DNA of 64,000 nucleotides from an uncultured Roseburia sp. (GCA_910587865.1 CAJUNX010000009.1:1-64000), one strand, 5' to 3'. Positions 33,393 to 42,625 are shown, counted from the first letter of the stretch. Program-made: numbers and translations. The notes: generated by a model from the sequence alone, not told the origin.

Positions 33393-34355
33393 ATGGCTGT
33401 ACTCGGAGATAAAGACCTTAATGATATGTTAGAAAACGATGCGGGCATCGTCATCTCAAATCTGCGCAATAAAAGCGTTACCGCCGCCGGATATGATCTG
33501 ACGATCGGTTTTATCTGCGACGCAGATGAAGGCACCCTGCCGGAAATCGTGACGCCTGAAGACCGCCCGGATGAACCCCGGTACCGCCTGCTGCGCGGGC
33601 ACCGGTATCTGATTATCAGCCGGGAATATGTATCCTTTCCCTCCTGGTATATGGCAACCCTGCATTCCAGGGCCTCCTATGTCTTAAAGGGTCTTGTCTT
33701 TTCCTCAACAACGATTGATCCGAATTTTGAAGGCTTCTTATATGCGTCGCTGATCAACTGCTCACGCAGCGATATCTGTATCAGAACAAATAACCAGTTT
33801 GCAACCATGGTGATCCATGAAGTCCAGACTCCGACTGATACTGTTTTGCAGACAAATGACGATAATAGCCCGCGGGACGCCCAGGGCACACTGAACGCAC
33901 CGTTTTCCAATATTAACCCGGACGCCGCCACATATGCAAAGGTATATACGACGGATGAATATCAGAAAATCAAGGCGGAGCACAGCGCTGCCCGGTTAAG
34001 AGCCGCCAAAAAGCTTCAGGAGAAACAGGATTACGCAACCCATGCACGTGTACTGTCAGAACGTGAGGCGGTAAACGAGCAGCAGCTTGCTGATCTGCAG
34101 TCCCAAATCAATTCCCTGCGGACCGACAGTGATCACGCAAAGCAGACCGCGGAACTTGAGCGGAAGAAGCGCCAGAGATATAATGCTGTCATGGCTGCCA
34201 TTATCGGCATTCTGCTGTTTGTCATTCTGTATCTTATCTGGGGGATGACCGTGTGGACCGTGCTGGCGGGGGCAGGCTCCGTGATGTTCGGCGTGCTGGG
34301 AGGTCTCGCGGATGGGATTGCGGTGAAAGAGTTCTGGGGGAAGAAGGGGGAGTAG
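33393..34355 (+). CDS. Membrane-anchored dCTP-deaminase/dUTPase-fold protein
   Basis: 320 residues. Residues 10-145 resemble the trimeric dUTPase/Dcd fold: SVTAAGYDLTIG, HSRASYVLKGLVFSSTTIDPNFEGFLYASLIN and a closing NQFATMVIHEV. In Dcd enzymes the LExxN glutamate after the IDPxxxG motif is catalytic; here the corresponding segment is ASLIN, so deamination is doubtful. A coiled-coil (about 185-265) follows, then two membrane helices (about 265-283 and 287-306). ATG 33393 has AGGGGG upstream. It may be a nucleotide-sensing or scaffold protein. Dcd enzymes act in phage defence elsewhere, but a role here is speculation. Confidence 0.75.
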   Translation: MAVLGDKDLNDMLENDAGIVISNLRNKSVTAAGYDLTIGFICDADEGTLPEIVTPEDRPDEPRYRLLRGHRYLIISREYVSFPSWYMATLHSRASYVLKGLVFSSTTIDPNFEGFLYASLINCSRSDICIRTNNQFATMVIHEVQTPTDTVLQTNDDNSPRDAQGTLNAPFSNINPDAATYAKVYTTDEYQKIKAEHSAARLRAAKKLQEKQDYATHARVLSEREAVNEQQLADLQSQINSLRTDSDHAKQTAELERKKRQRYNAVMAAIIGILLFVILYLIWGMTVWTVLAGAGSVMFGVLGGLADGIAVKEFWGKKGE

Positions 34356-34375
34356 GGAACTCTGTTTCCGTGTAT

Positions 34376-34409
34376 GTAAAAACACGTTAGTTAGTTTTGA
34401 CTAACCAAC
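34376..34409 (-). terminator. Terminator at the end of the polysaccharide operon
   Basis: On the minus strand GTTGGTTAGT pairs with ACTAACTAAC around CAAA (one G-T pair), followed by GTGTTTTTAC. It lies 74 bases past the wecB stop and faces the convergent dUTPase-fold gene. Confidence 0.7.
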
Positions 34410-34482
34410 AGATAAATATAATGTTATTTAATTTTCGGATAATCCATCATAGTCATATGCCGTATAAAAGTCGCGAATCTGC

Positions 34483-35598
34483 TCAACCAAATTCCATACA
34501 CGTCCCCTTCACTATTACATCCGAAATCCGCACGCTGGCTCTGCCATCCCCATAGGGATTCGAAGCGTGAGCCATCTTCTCATACTCCTTCTGGTCATTA
34601 ATCAATGTGGTAAACGCATCATAAATCACATCCTCATCTGTTCCCACAAGCCGTAGTGTCCCTGCTTTGATGCCCTCCGGACGCTCCGTTGTATCCCGCA
34701 TCACTAATACAGGTTTACCCAGGGACGGCGCTTCCTCCTGAATACCACCGGAATCTGTAAGAATGAGATAAGACCGTGACAGGAAATTATGAAAATCAAG
34801 AACATCCAGCGGTTCGATCAGATGTATACGCGGATTATTCTCACCAAAAACTTCATGAGCCGCAGCACGGACAATCGGATTTAAATGAATCGGATAAATT
34901 GCCTTTACATCATCATGCTCATCCAGTACACGTCTGATCGCCCGAAACATATGCAGCATAGGATCCCCCAGATTTTCACGCCTGTGGGCCGTGATAAGAA
35001 TCATGCGCGAATCCTGCGCCCATGTCAGTTCCGGATGACTGTAATTTTCTCTCACTGTCGTTTTCAACGCGTCAATCGCCGTATTGCCTGTGACAAAAAT
35101 ATTCCCAGGGGACTTTCCCTCCCGAATCAGATTCTCTTTTGAGATTTCAGTTGGTGCAAAATGAAAAGATGATACGATCCCCACTGACTGACGATTGAAC
35201 TCTTCCGGATACGGTGAATGAATGTTATAGGTTCTTAAGCCTGCTTCGACATGGCCAACCGGGATACTCAGATAAAATGCGGCAAGAGATGTAGCAAATG
35301 TAGTCGATGTATCACCGTGCACCAGGACAAGATCCGGTTTCACTTCCTCGAGAACAGATTTCATCCCGGTAAGCACCGCTGTTGTGATATCAAAAAGTGT
35401 CTGCTTATCCCGCATGATTGAAAGATCATAATCGGGCACAACCTGAAATGCCGCAAGCACCTGATCCAGCATGGAGCGATGCTGTCCTGTGACACAGACA
35501 ACTGTTTTTAACGATGGACGAGACTGTAATTCTTTTACTAACGGGCACATCTTAATTGCCTCGGGACGTGTGCCAAAAACGAGCATTATTGTTTTCAT
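34483..35598 (-). CDS. wecB: UDP-N-acetylglucosamine 2-epimerase (non-hydrolysing)
   Basis: WecB interconverts UDP-GlcNAc and UDP-ManNAc. The 371-residue protein begins MKTIMLVFGTRPEAIKMCPLV and contains TGQHRSMLDQVL, LVLVHGDTSTTFA and VGHVEAGLRTYNIHSPYPEEFNRQ. LTDSGGIQEEAPSLGKPVLVMRDTTERPEG is also present, as are all the usual catalytic residues. GGAGAG is seven bases before ATG 35598. It is the last gene of the locus; with WecC it would provide UDP-ManNAcA. A strong terminator lies just upstream of it, so its expression may depend on antitermination or a promoter of its own. Confidence 0.95.
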   Translation of the reverse strand: MKTIMLVFGTRPEAIKMCPLVKELQSRPSLKTVVCVTGQHRSMLDQVLAAFQVVPDYDLSIMRDKQTLFDITTAVLTGMKSVLEEVKPDLVLVHGDTSTTFATSLAAFYLSIPVGHVEAGLRTYNIHSPYPEEFNRQSVGIVSSFHFAPTEISKENLIREGKSPGNIFVTGNTAIDALKTTVRENYSHPELTWAQDSRMILITAHRRENLGDPMLHMFRAIRRVLDEHDDVKAIYPIHLNPIVRAAAHEVFGENNPRIHLIEPLDVLDFHNFLSRSYLILTDSGGIQEEAPSLGKPVLVMRDTTERPEGIKAGTLRLVGTDEDVIYDAFTTLINDQKEYEKMAHASNPYGDGRASVRISDVIVKGTCMEFG

Positions 35599-35623
35599 TT
35601 TAATTCTCTCCAAATCTTCAAAG

Positions 35624-35659
35624 AAAAACGCTGTGAGAAACGTTCTGTCTCTCACAGCG
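35624..35659 (-). terminator. Intrinsic terminator between asnB and wecB
   Basis: On the minus strand CGCTGTGAGA (35659-35650) pairs perfectly with TCTCACAGCG (35638-35629) around 11 bases, followed by TTTTTCTTT. It ends about 25 bases before the wecB start codon, inside the operon. Such internal terminators are expected targets of LoaP-type antitermination. Confidence 0.85.
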
Positions 35660-35733
35660 CCCTGACCCTGTAATTTAAAAAGAACTCATTCAGGATATAT
35701 GAAAAAAGCAGCCCCTGTCTGCCAGATTTCAGG

Positions 35734-37641
35734 CTATCCGATATATTCTCTGTACCACATTGCCAAATTGTATAAATACCACATTTTACTTTTAGTAATC
35801 CCTTTCTGAACCATCTCCAAAATATATCCCCGATTCAACAGTCCCGTTTCGTCAGCAAAATGCAGAACTTCCTGTTTCATCGCATCTGCCAGCCCATTCA
35901 TAAATACGCTGTATATCGGCGCAGCAAATCCACTCTTTTTCCGATTTATCACTTCATCCGGAATCACACCCCGCACAGCTTCTTTCAAAATATATTTTGT
36001 AATATTTCCCTTTATTTTCACATGCTGAGGTATCCCCATCGACAATTCAACCAGTTTATGGTCCAGGAAAGGAACGCGGCTTTCCAAACTCACTCCCATT
36101 GACATTTTATCCACGCGCATCAACAGAAGCTCTGGCAGTCTGTGACACAAATCCACATATCCCATCCATGTCAGATCAGACTTTTTTCCCTCTGAATGAC
36201 AAAACCGTTTATATGTAGGCTCTATCGCATCATAAGATGTGTATGTTCCAATTCTGCGGTTCAGTTCAGGGGAGATAATCATTCTTTTTTCATGTTCATA
36301 AAATGCCTCAGCCCCGCTCCAGAATACCGGCTGATCATTCAAATTTCTTCTAATCGCTTCAGGCCGGATTCCATTTGCATGCTTTCCCCGATACAACTGA
36401 TCCATAATGGTTTTTTTCATGTACCTTGGAACCGGACTTCTTAAGACCTGCGAAGTCTTGATAAAACGCAGCCAGCTGGGATATCCACAATACAATTCAT
36501 CGGCACCCTCGCCAACCTGTCCTACAACAATGCCATTCTCCCTGGCTATCTTAGCTACATAATAGCTGGATGCGCAGGTTGGATCTGCAATCGGCTCATC
36601 CTGCAGGCGAATGATTTCGGGAACAACCTCTAACCACTCCTCCTTCGAGATAAATTTTTCAAAATAAGCAGCCCCACAGAATTCCGCCATCTGCCTGGCA
36701 TATGTATTTTCATTTTCAGTGCACTCTTTCCCTTCCCACTGATAACCAATACAAAATGTTTTTACTGTTGTATTGTTATTTTGGGTAAATAAAGCAGCAT
36801 TTGTGGATGAATCAATTCCCCCGGACAAAAAAACACCGACCGGAACGTCTGCCTCCTTCCGTAAATCTACTGCTATCTGCAGTTCCTGAATAATACTTTT
36901 TTTTATTTCTTCTTCAGACGCCTCTTCAAGTCCGGTCTGTATATGATCCAGAATTTCATAATACTGCTTCACACAAATATTTTTTTCTTTGTCACAGGTC
37001 ATCCACGATGCCGGTCTAAGCTTATATATGCCTTCAAACAACGTTTCCTCTGTCGGTGCGCACAAAAATGAAAGATAATCATATAATGCTTTTTCATGAA
37101 TAACGGGTTTGCGGCTCAGAAGAGGAAGCAAGGCCTTAATTTCCGATGCAAAAACCAGAGTATTTTCATCAAATGTATAATATAAGGGTTTAATCCCCAT
37201 GCGGTCCCTGATTAATATCAATTTCCCTATTCGTGCATCCCATATTGCTATTGCGAACATTCCACGGAATTTATCCAGACAGTCAAGTCCCCATTGCTCA
37301 TACGCATGTACCACCACTTCCGTATCCGAATGATCTGTCTTCCAAACAAACCTGCCTGTTTTTTCAAGATCTGCACGAATTTCCCTGTGGTTGTAAATCT
37401 CTCCATTAAAAACTACCTGTATCCTGCCATTATCGCTGCTCATCGGCTGATTTGCATCTTCTGACAGATCAATGATCGACAATCTTCTATGCCCCAATCC
37501 GCACATTCCGTCTTCGGATACCCATGCACCCTCTCCGTCCGGACCTCTGTGTTTCATCTTATTATTCATTATCTGAATCTGCTTAACTGAATATTGTTTT
37601 GCAGAATGTTCCGTCTTAAGGAAACCGCATATACCGCACAT
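35734..37641 (-). CDS. asnB: Glutamine-dependent asparagine synthase-like amidotransferase
   Basis: The 635-residue protein has an N-terminal glutaminase domain (MCGICGF, Cys 2 nucleophile; NGEIYNHREIR) and a C-terminal synthetase domain with the ATP loop GVFLSGGIDSS (residues about 270-279). RVDKMSMGVSLESRVPFLDHKLVE and INRKKSGFAAPI complete it. In polysaccharide loci such enzymes often amidate the carboxyl group of a uronic acid rather than making asparagine. ManNAcA from WecB/WecC is the likely target here, by inference. AGGGAG is eight bases before the ATG. Confidence 0.9.
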   Translation of the reverse strand: MCGICGFLKTEHSAKQYSVKQIQIMNNKMKHRGPDGEGAWVSEDGMCGLGHRRLSIIDLSEDANQPMSSDNGRIQVVFNGEIYNHREIRADLEKTGRFVWKTDHSDTEVVVHAYEQWGLDCLDKFRGMFAIAIWDARIGKLILIRDRMGIKPLYYTFDENTLVFASEIKALLPLLSRKPVIHEKALYDYLSFLCAPTEETLFEGIYKLRPASWMTCDKEKNICVKQYYEILDHIQTGLEEASEEEIKKSIIQELQIAVDLRKEADVPVGVFLSGGIDSSTNAALFTQNNNTTVKTFCIGYQWEGKECTENENTYARQMAEFCGAAYFEKFISKEEWLEVVPEIIRLQDEPIADPTCASSYYVAKIARENGIVVGQVGEGADELYCGYPSWLRFIKTSQVLRSPVPRYMKKTIMDQLYRGKHANGIRPEAIRRNLNDQPVFWSGAEAFYEHEKRMIISPELNRRIGTYTSYDAIEPTYKRFCHSEGKKSDLTWMGYVDLCHRLPELLLMRVDKMSMGVSLESRVPFLDHKLVELSMGIPQHVKIKGNITKYILKEAVRGVIPDEVINRKKSGFAAPIYSVFMNGLADAMKQEVLHFADETGLLNRGYILEMVQKGITKSKMWYLYNLAMWYREYIG

Positions 37642-37674
37642 TATTATTTCTCCCTGAATTATAAACCAAAATTC

Positions 37675-38751
37675 TCACCCTTCATCTATGCCAAAAATAA
37701 TATCCCATTCCTTTTTAAAATTCTCATCAGAGCATAAATATCCTATAACTTTCCTATTTATTTGTATTTGCTCTTCTGCCAAAGGCACAGAGAAATCTTC
37801 ATCTTCCATGCTACTTATATCATAAATACAAACTCCCTTACTTTTTAAATAACCCAAAATACCATTTCCTTTATCCAAAAAAACCTTTTTCCCCAGGTAC
37901 AAAAGATACAGGATATTTCCAGCTCCATTTTGTCTCTGAGCTGGAAATACAGCTGAACAAATACCTGACAACAGTTCTACATATTCCGCCTGCGACATCC
38001 AGCCTAATATAGGTTTAAATCTGTTTCCAAACTTTTCTTGTCCAGCATGTAAAACTTCATTCACATAATTCTCATTTCCACCATAAGAAAGTATACTGAT
38101 CACTTCCCCTTGATATCCGCTTTTTGCAATTTTCTCAAATGTTTCAATATGCCTTACCCATGGAATTGCAGTATGACCCACGAGAATACTATTACTACTC
38201 TGTTTATCTTTTTGAACTAATTTTTCGTCAGGCATAGGATAAGAATAAAATGCCACCACTCCTTTAGCGCTTGATTTATAAGCATCAAGCGCATATTCAT
38301 AATCGCTGGGGATAATAGAAATGATATATTTTAAATTTCTGATGATTCGTTTTCTACAAAATCTTTTTATGCGCTTTTTTATCATCAATCCTTTTATCAT
38401 CAATTCATTTTCGTATTCAGTTACCAAATCCTCTCCCCATATATACCAGGAAAAATGCTTTTTCATGCGTACTGATAAAAAAGCAATTAATAGCATTGCT
38501 GATTTATTAAAATACAAAGATTGAAGATAAACATGTTTAACTTTATGCGCAAGTTTCCAAATAATCTTAATTTCTTTTCTACCTATATCAAGAACTTTTA
38601 CTCCCCTCACAAGGAAATTATACTCAGATGGCTTCTTACAATTATATATAATAAAAAAATGTTCCTGTGGGTTATAAAGCTTATTTATTCTCTTGATATA
38701 ATCTACTGCATACTGTGACGCAAGCATAATATGTAAAAATTTAATTTCCAT
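37675..38751 (-). CDS. WecF-like (GT56) Fuc4NAc transferase
   Basis: This 358-residue protein resembles TDP-Fuc4NAc:lipid II Fuc4NAc transferase of enterobacteria. The central ILVGHTAIPWVRHIETFEKIAKSG matches the family's VGNSA...NNHLE region. SILSYGGNENYVNEVLHAGQEKFG, then LGWMSQAEYVELLSGICSAVFPAQRQNGAGNILYLLYLGKKVFL, follow in the order seen in GT56. GDxxQ-type GT-B features are absent, as in WecF. The presence of wecE in the same operon supports the donor. It is AT-rich relative to flanking DNA. Confidence 0.75.
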   Translation of the reverse strand: MEIKFLHIMLASQYAVDYIKRINKLYNPQEHFFIIYNCKKPSEYNFLVRGVKVLDIGRKEIKIIWKLAHKVKHVYLQSLYFNKSAMLLIAFLSVRMKKHFSWYIWGEDLVTEYENELMIKGLMIKKRIKRFCRKRIIRNLKYIISIIPSDYEYALDAYKSSAKGVVAFYSYPMPDEKLVQKDKQSSNSILVGHTAIPWVRHIETFEKIAKSGYQGEVISILSYGGNENYVNEVLHAGQEKFGNRFKPILGWMSQAEYVELLSGICSAVFPAQRQNGAGNILYLLYLGKKVFLDKGNGILGYLKSKGVCIYDISSMEDEDFSVPLAEEQIQINRKVIGYLCSDENFKKEWDIIFGIDEG

Positions 38752-38805
38752 AAAATATCCTTCTCATATATTCCTTTGATCTTAATTTTTTTACAAATTC
38801 TTTAT

Positions 38806-39303
38806 TCATATCCGGTCTTGATCTGCTATTATCCATTCCACAAATTCTCTTACTGCTCCATTACCACCTGCACTTTTACAAACATATTGTGCATTTTGCT
38901 TCACTTCCAATGCCGCATTAGCCGGACATCCTGTTAATTCCGAAATGTTCATCCCTGGAATATCAAGAATATCATCCCCAATATATGCACTTCCTGCTAT
39001 TTTATTATCATCTGTTACCTTTAATCCCAGGCGGCGCGCTATTTCCAGCATTTTTTCTTTCTTTTTTGTACATTCCTGATGAACTTCTTTTATTCCCAAT
39101 TCATTACATCGTATTTCCGTCATTTTTGACTTGCGTCCAGTTATAATTACCGGAATAATTTCGAATTTGGGAAGCATCTCCTTTATAGCATATCCATCTT
39201 TGATATCGAAAACTTTCATAACTTCCCCATATTCACCCATATATAGTTTACCATCTGTCAGAGTTCCGTCTACATCCATTACAAGTATTCGTGGTTTTGT
39301 CAT
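38806..39303 (-). CDS. KdsC-like HAD phosphatase
   Basis: The 165-residue protein has no cap domain, like KdsC/NeuA-type C0 HAD phosphatases. It has MDVDGTLTDGKLYMG (catalytic Asp 10/Asp 12), IITGRKSKMTEIRCNELGIKEVHQ and YIGDDILDIPGM. KdsC removes phosphate from Kdo-8-P; relatives act on sialic-acid-type 9-phosphates. Its neighbours are a cytidylyltransferase, an aldolase and a TPP enzyme, so it likely dephosphorylates the keto-acid product before CMP activation. ATG 39303 is preceded by CAGGT. Confidence 0.88.
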   Translation of the reverse strand: MTKPRILVMDVDGTLTDGKLYMGEYGEVMKVFDIKDGYAIKEMLPKFEIIPVIITGRKSKMTEIRCNELGIKEVHQECTKKKEKMLEIARRLGLKVTDDNKIAGSAYIGDDILDIPGMNISELTGCPANAALEVKQNAQYVCKSAGGNGAVREFVEWIIADQDRI

Positions 39304-39335
39304 ATTATACCTGCTTTTTCTCAATAATTATTATC

Positions 39336-40448
39336 TTATACACCTAAGACAGCTTTTACTTTACTCATAACATTTTCTTCGAGCAAAGGCTTCATTTCCC
39401 TGTCATTCCAGTTCATCTTCGGAAGAAGAACTGTGGCTTCGGGAATCAGAATATTAATCAGACATGGCTCATCGTCATGAAACCAATCATAGCAATCACT
39501 TATCTGTTCAATCCCATTCAGTGTTCTTGCCTTTATTCCATATGCCTTTGCTACCTTTTCAAAATCAGGAACCAGATATCCGCTTTCTTCTGTTGTTGTC
39601 AGCATACGGTGATGACAGGATCCTGCCTGGATTTCAACTATTTTCCCAAGTACCTTATTGTTTACAACAAGTATTTTTATCGGAAGTCGTTCACTGGCTA
39701 AAACCTGTAACTCCTGAATATTCATCTGTAGCCCACCATCACCTGTAATGCAGTAAACTGTTTTCTTCTTCTCCGCGATACATGCCCCGATCGCATAGGG
39801 AAGCCCGCAGCCCATCGAACCGTAACTTCCGCCAATAAGAATTCTTCCCTCCTGTCCCTTCAGAGTCAGTGACTGCGCGGACCAGCATTGTGCCTGCCCG
39901 ATATCAACAGCTACAATGGGATTTTCCGGCAGAAGTCCGCATATTTTCTCTATACACAGATTTCCCAGATTCTTATCGTAAGGCTCCAAAAGCCTTTTCG
40001 CTTCAAAACAGGCCTTATTCCACTCCTCATAGACCGGAATATCCTCATCAAGCAGTTTCTGAAGAAATTCTTTTGCATCTGTAAGATACTTTTCTTCATT
40101 TGTTTTAATATCCCTGCTGAGTTCATACTGGTCGATATCCGCACGGATAAGAAATGCATTCGGTGCAAAATATTCTTTTTTATTTCCGATCTGTCTTAGT
40201 CCCAGCCTGGCACCAATGCTGATAATCAGATCGCACTGTGAAACGATCATATTAGCCACACGATTGCCGTAAACTCCGATAAAGCCCAGTTTGTCACCGC
40301 CCTGCATGAGATCTACGGCATTCATCGTCGTCAGTATCGGAATTCTGGTCTTCTGATAAAAGGCGTGAAGAACTTCTGCAGCGCCTGCTTCTCTCGTGCC
40401 GTTACCGGCAATCACAACCGGCTTTCTGGATGTTGAACGGAAAATCAA
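39336..40448 (-). CDS. TPP-dependent enzyme, C-terminal part (middle and PP domains)
   Basis: This 370-codon frame carries the acetolactate-synthase-like middle domain (KPVVIAGNGTREAGAAEVLHAF, IGVYGNRVANMIVSQCDLIISIGARLG) and the TPP-binding domain (YGSMGCGLPYAIGAC, then ITGDGGLQMNIQELQV and VVNNKVLG). It begins where the N-terminal part leaves off, in another frame, overlapping by 47 bases. About 35-40 residues that normally link the two halves are missing. TTG 40448 has AGGGAGG eight bases upstream, so separate translation is possible. Either a broken gene or a natural two-chain form; the former seems more likely. Confidence 0.82.
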   Translation of the reverse strand: MIFRSTSRKPVVIAGNGTREAGAAEVLHAFYQKTRIPILTTMNAVDLMQGGDKLGFIGVYGNRVANMIVSQCDLIISIGARLGLRQIGNKKEYFAPNAFLIRADIDQYELSRDIKTNEEKYLTDAKEFLQKLLDEDIPVYEEWNKACFEAKRLLEPYDKNLGNLCIEKICGLLPENPIVAVDIGQAQCWSAQSLTLKGQEGRILIGGSYGSMGCGLPYAIGACIAEKKKTVYCITGDGGLQMNIQELQVLASERLPIKILVVNNKVLGKIVEIQAGSCHHRMLTTTEESGYLVPDFEKVAKAYGIKARTLNGIEQISDCYDWFHDDEPCLINILIPEATVLLPKMNWNDREMKPLLEENVMSKVKAVLGV

Positions 40449-40935
40449 TGACCACGCCTCCCTTCCTTCCTGTCATTGCGAGATTATATGCCCTGGAAAC
40501 GATCTCAGGAAATTTTTCAGGGTCAGACGGGGTGACTGACAGCTTGGTAATATATCTTGTCATTGATACAATATCCATCTCCTGGAAACCATTCTGCCTG
40601 ACTCCGGAATACCCTTTCTGCTCATTCGTCGGGACGTTACCGCAAATACCCATGACAGGAATTCCATCAAACCATGCATCTGCAAGTCCGCCGAATGCAT
40701 TCACGGCTCCCGGACCAGATGTTGTAAAATAAACACCAAGCCTGCCACTTGCACGTGCATAACCATTTGCTGCAAAAGCACATCCCTGTTCATTGTAACA
40801 AACATGTGTATTTATTTCTTTTTTCCTTTTATACAAAGCATCAATAAAAGGAACGATATATCCGCCAGAAAAGCCAAAGACATCCGTGACACCCCGATTA
40901 ATTAAATAGTCCACTAAATAATCGGCACAGTTCAT
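40402..40935 (-). CDS. TPP-dependent enzyme, N-terminal part (PYR domain)
   Basis: 177 residues, from ATG 40935 with AAGGAG upstream. It is the pyrimidine-binding domain of an acetolactate-synthase-like enzyme: GVTDVFGFSGGYIVPFIDAL, CYNEQGCAFAANGYARASG (cofactor-activating Glu 49), TTSGPGAVNAFGGLADAWFDGIPVMGICGNV and FQEMDIVSMTRYITK. It ends GRKGGVVIDFPFNIQKAGCDCR, leaving frame at AGAAAGCC. The preceding aldolase gene ends at the same base, so the two are coupled. The expected reaction is decarboxylation of a 2-keto acid with or without carboligation; the substrate is unknown. Confidence 0.82.
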   Translation of the reverse strand: MNCADYLVDYLINRGVTDVFGFSGGYIVPFIDALYKRKKEINTHVCYNEQGCAFAANGYARASGRLGVYFTTSGPGAVNAFGGLADAWFDGIPVMGICGNVPTNEQKGYSGVRQNGFQEMDIVSMTRYITKLSVTPSDPEKFPEIVSRAYNLAMTGRKGGVVIDFPFNIQKAGCDCR

Positions 40936-41972
40936 TACTTTTTCTCCTTATTCCTGTAATCATCAAATGCTGCCTGCAGATTCGTGAAATCCGTTTTTTT
41001 ATATCCTGTTCCATATCTTGTCCTTTGGGAAACCGGCATCGTTCTGATAACCTCATACATTTCACGAACGGTACAATCGGTATTCTTTTGTAAGTAATAG
41101 ACATTATCCACATGTGAATGCCCGGTTCCACAGACAAACATTGGAAGATCATAACCCCAATGAATATTGTTGCGGAGGGGATCAATATACTTCTGAATCG
41201 TATCAAGAAGCACAGAAATATTATAATCTGTACCATGATATTTATTTAGATAACTTGCTAATAATTCGGTTGATGCATTGCCTGCTCCGCGCCCCATACC
41301 AAACAGAGATCCGTCCACAATCACATCACGACGGCTTTCCCTGGCAAGCATAATCATCATTTCGGCAAGAGCAGTTGAAAGGCCAAGGTTATCATGACTG
41401 TGAAGACCAATTGCAATTGCCGGATCAAGCAGTGAATCCATCTGCCTGAAAATATGATACAGATCTTCCAAATGCATGGCACCAAATGTATCAACAATTG
41501 ACATCGACCCGGGGGGTACCTTATTTGCCTTCTCTATCAGAGCTGCCCTTTCCACATCCGTATAGCTGATGGCATCCATAGGATTAAACTGAATGATATA
41601 ACCCATCTTCTGAGCCCTGCGACAGAATTCTACAGCTTCATCAATCTCATGCATGGCAAATGAGATGCGGAGCCATTTAAAAGCCTGTCCATCATATGGG
41701 TCAAGATTATCCGGACTGTAACGGCTGTTATCACAGAATCCCAAAAACTGAGTTCTTCCCTTATCCGCTGGCAGATATTTTCTTACCCCCATAGAATCAG
41801 CATAAACCAGTGTATCTCCTGTGACATCTGTTTGGAGAAATCCTGTCTCCACGAAATCTATTCCCGCATCTGCCAGGCCTTTCATGATACCTCTGACAAA
41901 AACCGGATCAGGATTTTTATTAAAAAGATATCCCCCGTCCCTGATCGTACAATCTGTTATCCGTATGCTCAT
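40935..41972 (-). CDS. DRE-TIM metallolyase (HMGL / hydroxy-oxovalerate aldolase-like)
   Basis: The 345-residue TIM-barrel enzyme has ITDCTIRDGGYLFNK at the N-terminus (metal-binding Asp and Arg), VDTFGAMHLEDLY, and IGLHSHDNLGLSTA (metal-binding His-x-His). VDGSLFGMGRGAGNASTELLASYL also matches the family. Such enzymes make or break C-C bonds next to a carbonyl, using pyruvate or acetyl-CoA partners. It overlaps the cytidylyltransferase gene by four bases and abuts the TPP enzyme. In this setting it may build or trim the keto-acid sugar backbone. The exact substrate cannot be read from sequence. Confidence 0.87.
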   Translation of the reverse strand: MSIRITDCTIRDGGYLFNKNPDPVFVRGIMKGLADAGIDFVETGFLQTDVTGDTLVYADSMGVRKYLPADKGRTQFLGFCDNSRYSPDNLDPYDGQAFKWLRISFAMHEIDEAVEFCRRAQKMGYIIQFNPMDAISYTDVERAALIEKANKVPPGSMSIVDTFGAMHLEDLYHIFRQMDSLLDPAIAIGLHSHDNLGLSTALAEMMIMLARESRRDVIVDGSLFGMGRGAGNASTELLASYLNKYHGTDYNISVLLDTIQKYIDPLRNNIHWGYDLPMFVCGTGHSHVDNVYYLQKNTDCTVREMYEVIRTMPVSQRTRYGTGYKKTDFTNLQAAFDDYRNKEKK

Positions 41973-42625
41973 CTTTTCCTAATTATCTCCTTATATATTG
42001 CATTAGCAATTTCAAAATCCTCAGGATAATCAATATCAATCGCCTCTATTTTACCTACCTCCTTAATATAAGGATGTGTCCCTAAACGTCGATTATGTTT
42101 TATGAAACTCTCTCTGGTAAATACATAGGCTATGGAAGTTTCTCCATAAATTAATGGCAGATCCTGTGTCCGTGGGAAATGATCCGGATCAAAATTAACG
42201 GGTTTTCCATCCTCCCACATAAATGTCCGGATTGTCTCAGCACAGAAAGCGCTGTCATATTCTCCACTCGCAACCTTTTCAACCAGTTCATCCAGCGTTT
42301 CCGGTTTCGCAAACGGTGATGTTGTGTGAGCATTGACATAGATATCTGCATCGACGCTATTCATAAACTCCCGGATAAAATCGTTCGCATTGATCGCATC
42401 TCCGTCCAGATATTTGGGACGCTTCAGATATTTTACCCCGGGAAGCACATAAGGAATTACTGCATCATCCGAGCAGTATATGTAAACTTCATTTATGTTC
42501 ACTGCATCAAGGCAGGCTTTCTGAATGAATGACATAAGAGGTTTTCCATCAAAAAATGGTTTCGTATTCTTCCCAGGCACTCTTTGTGAACCAAGTTTAA
42601 TTGGGATTAAGGCTGCTGTTTTCAT
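41969..42625 (-). CDS. NeuA/KdsB-like CMP-sugar cytidylyltransferase
   Basis: The 218-residue protein begins MKTAALIPIKLGSQRVPGKNTKPFFDGKPL, the CTP-binding loop of acylneuraminate cytidylyltransferases (normally ARGGSKRIPGKN). It also contains NAHTTSPFAKPETLDELVE and ends with IDIDYPEDFEIANAIYKE, also typical. It should activate a 2-keto acid sugar with CMP. No NeuB/KdsA-type synthase is in the window. GGAG precedes the ATG. It overlaps the aldolase gene by four bases. Confidence 0.88.
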   Translation of the reverse strand: MKTAALIPIKLGSQRVPGKNTKPFFDGKPLMSFIQKACLDAVNINEVYIYCSDDAVIPYVLPGVKYLKRPKYLDGDAINANDFIREFMNSVDADIYVNAHTTSPFAKPETLDELVEKVASGEYDSAFCAETIRTFMWEDGKPVNFDPDHFPRTQDLPLIYGETSIAYVFTRESFIKHNRRLGTHPYIKEVGKIEAIDIDYPEDFEIANAIYKEIIRKR

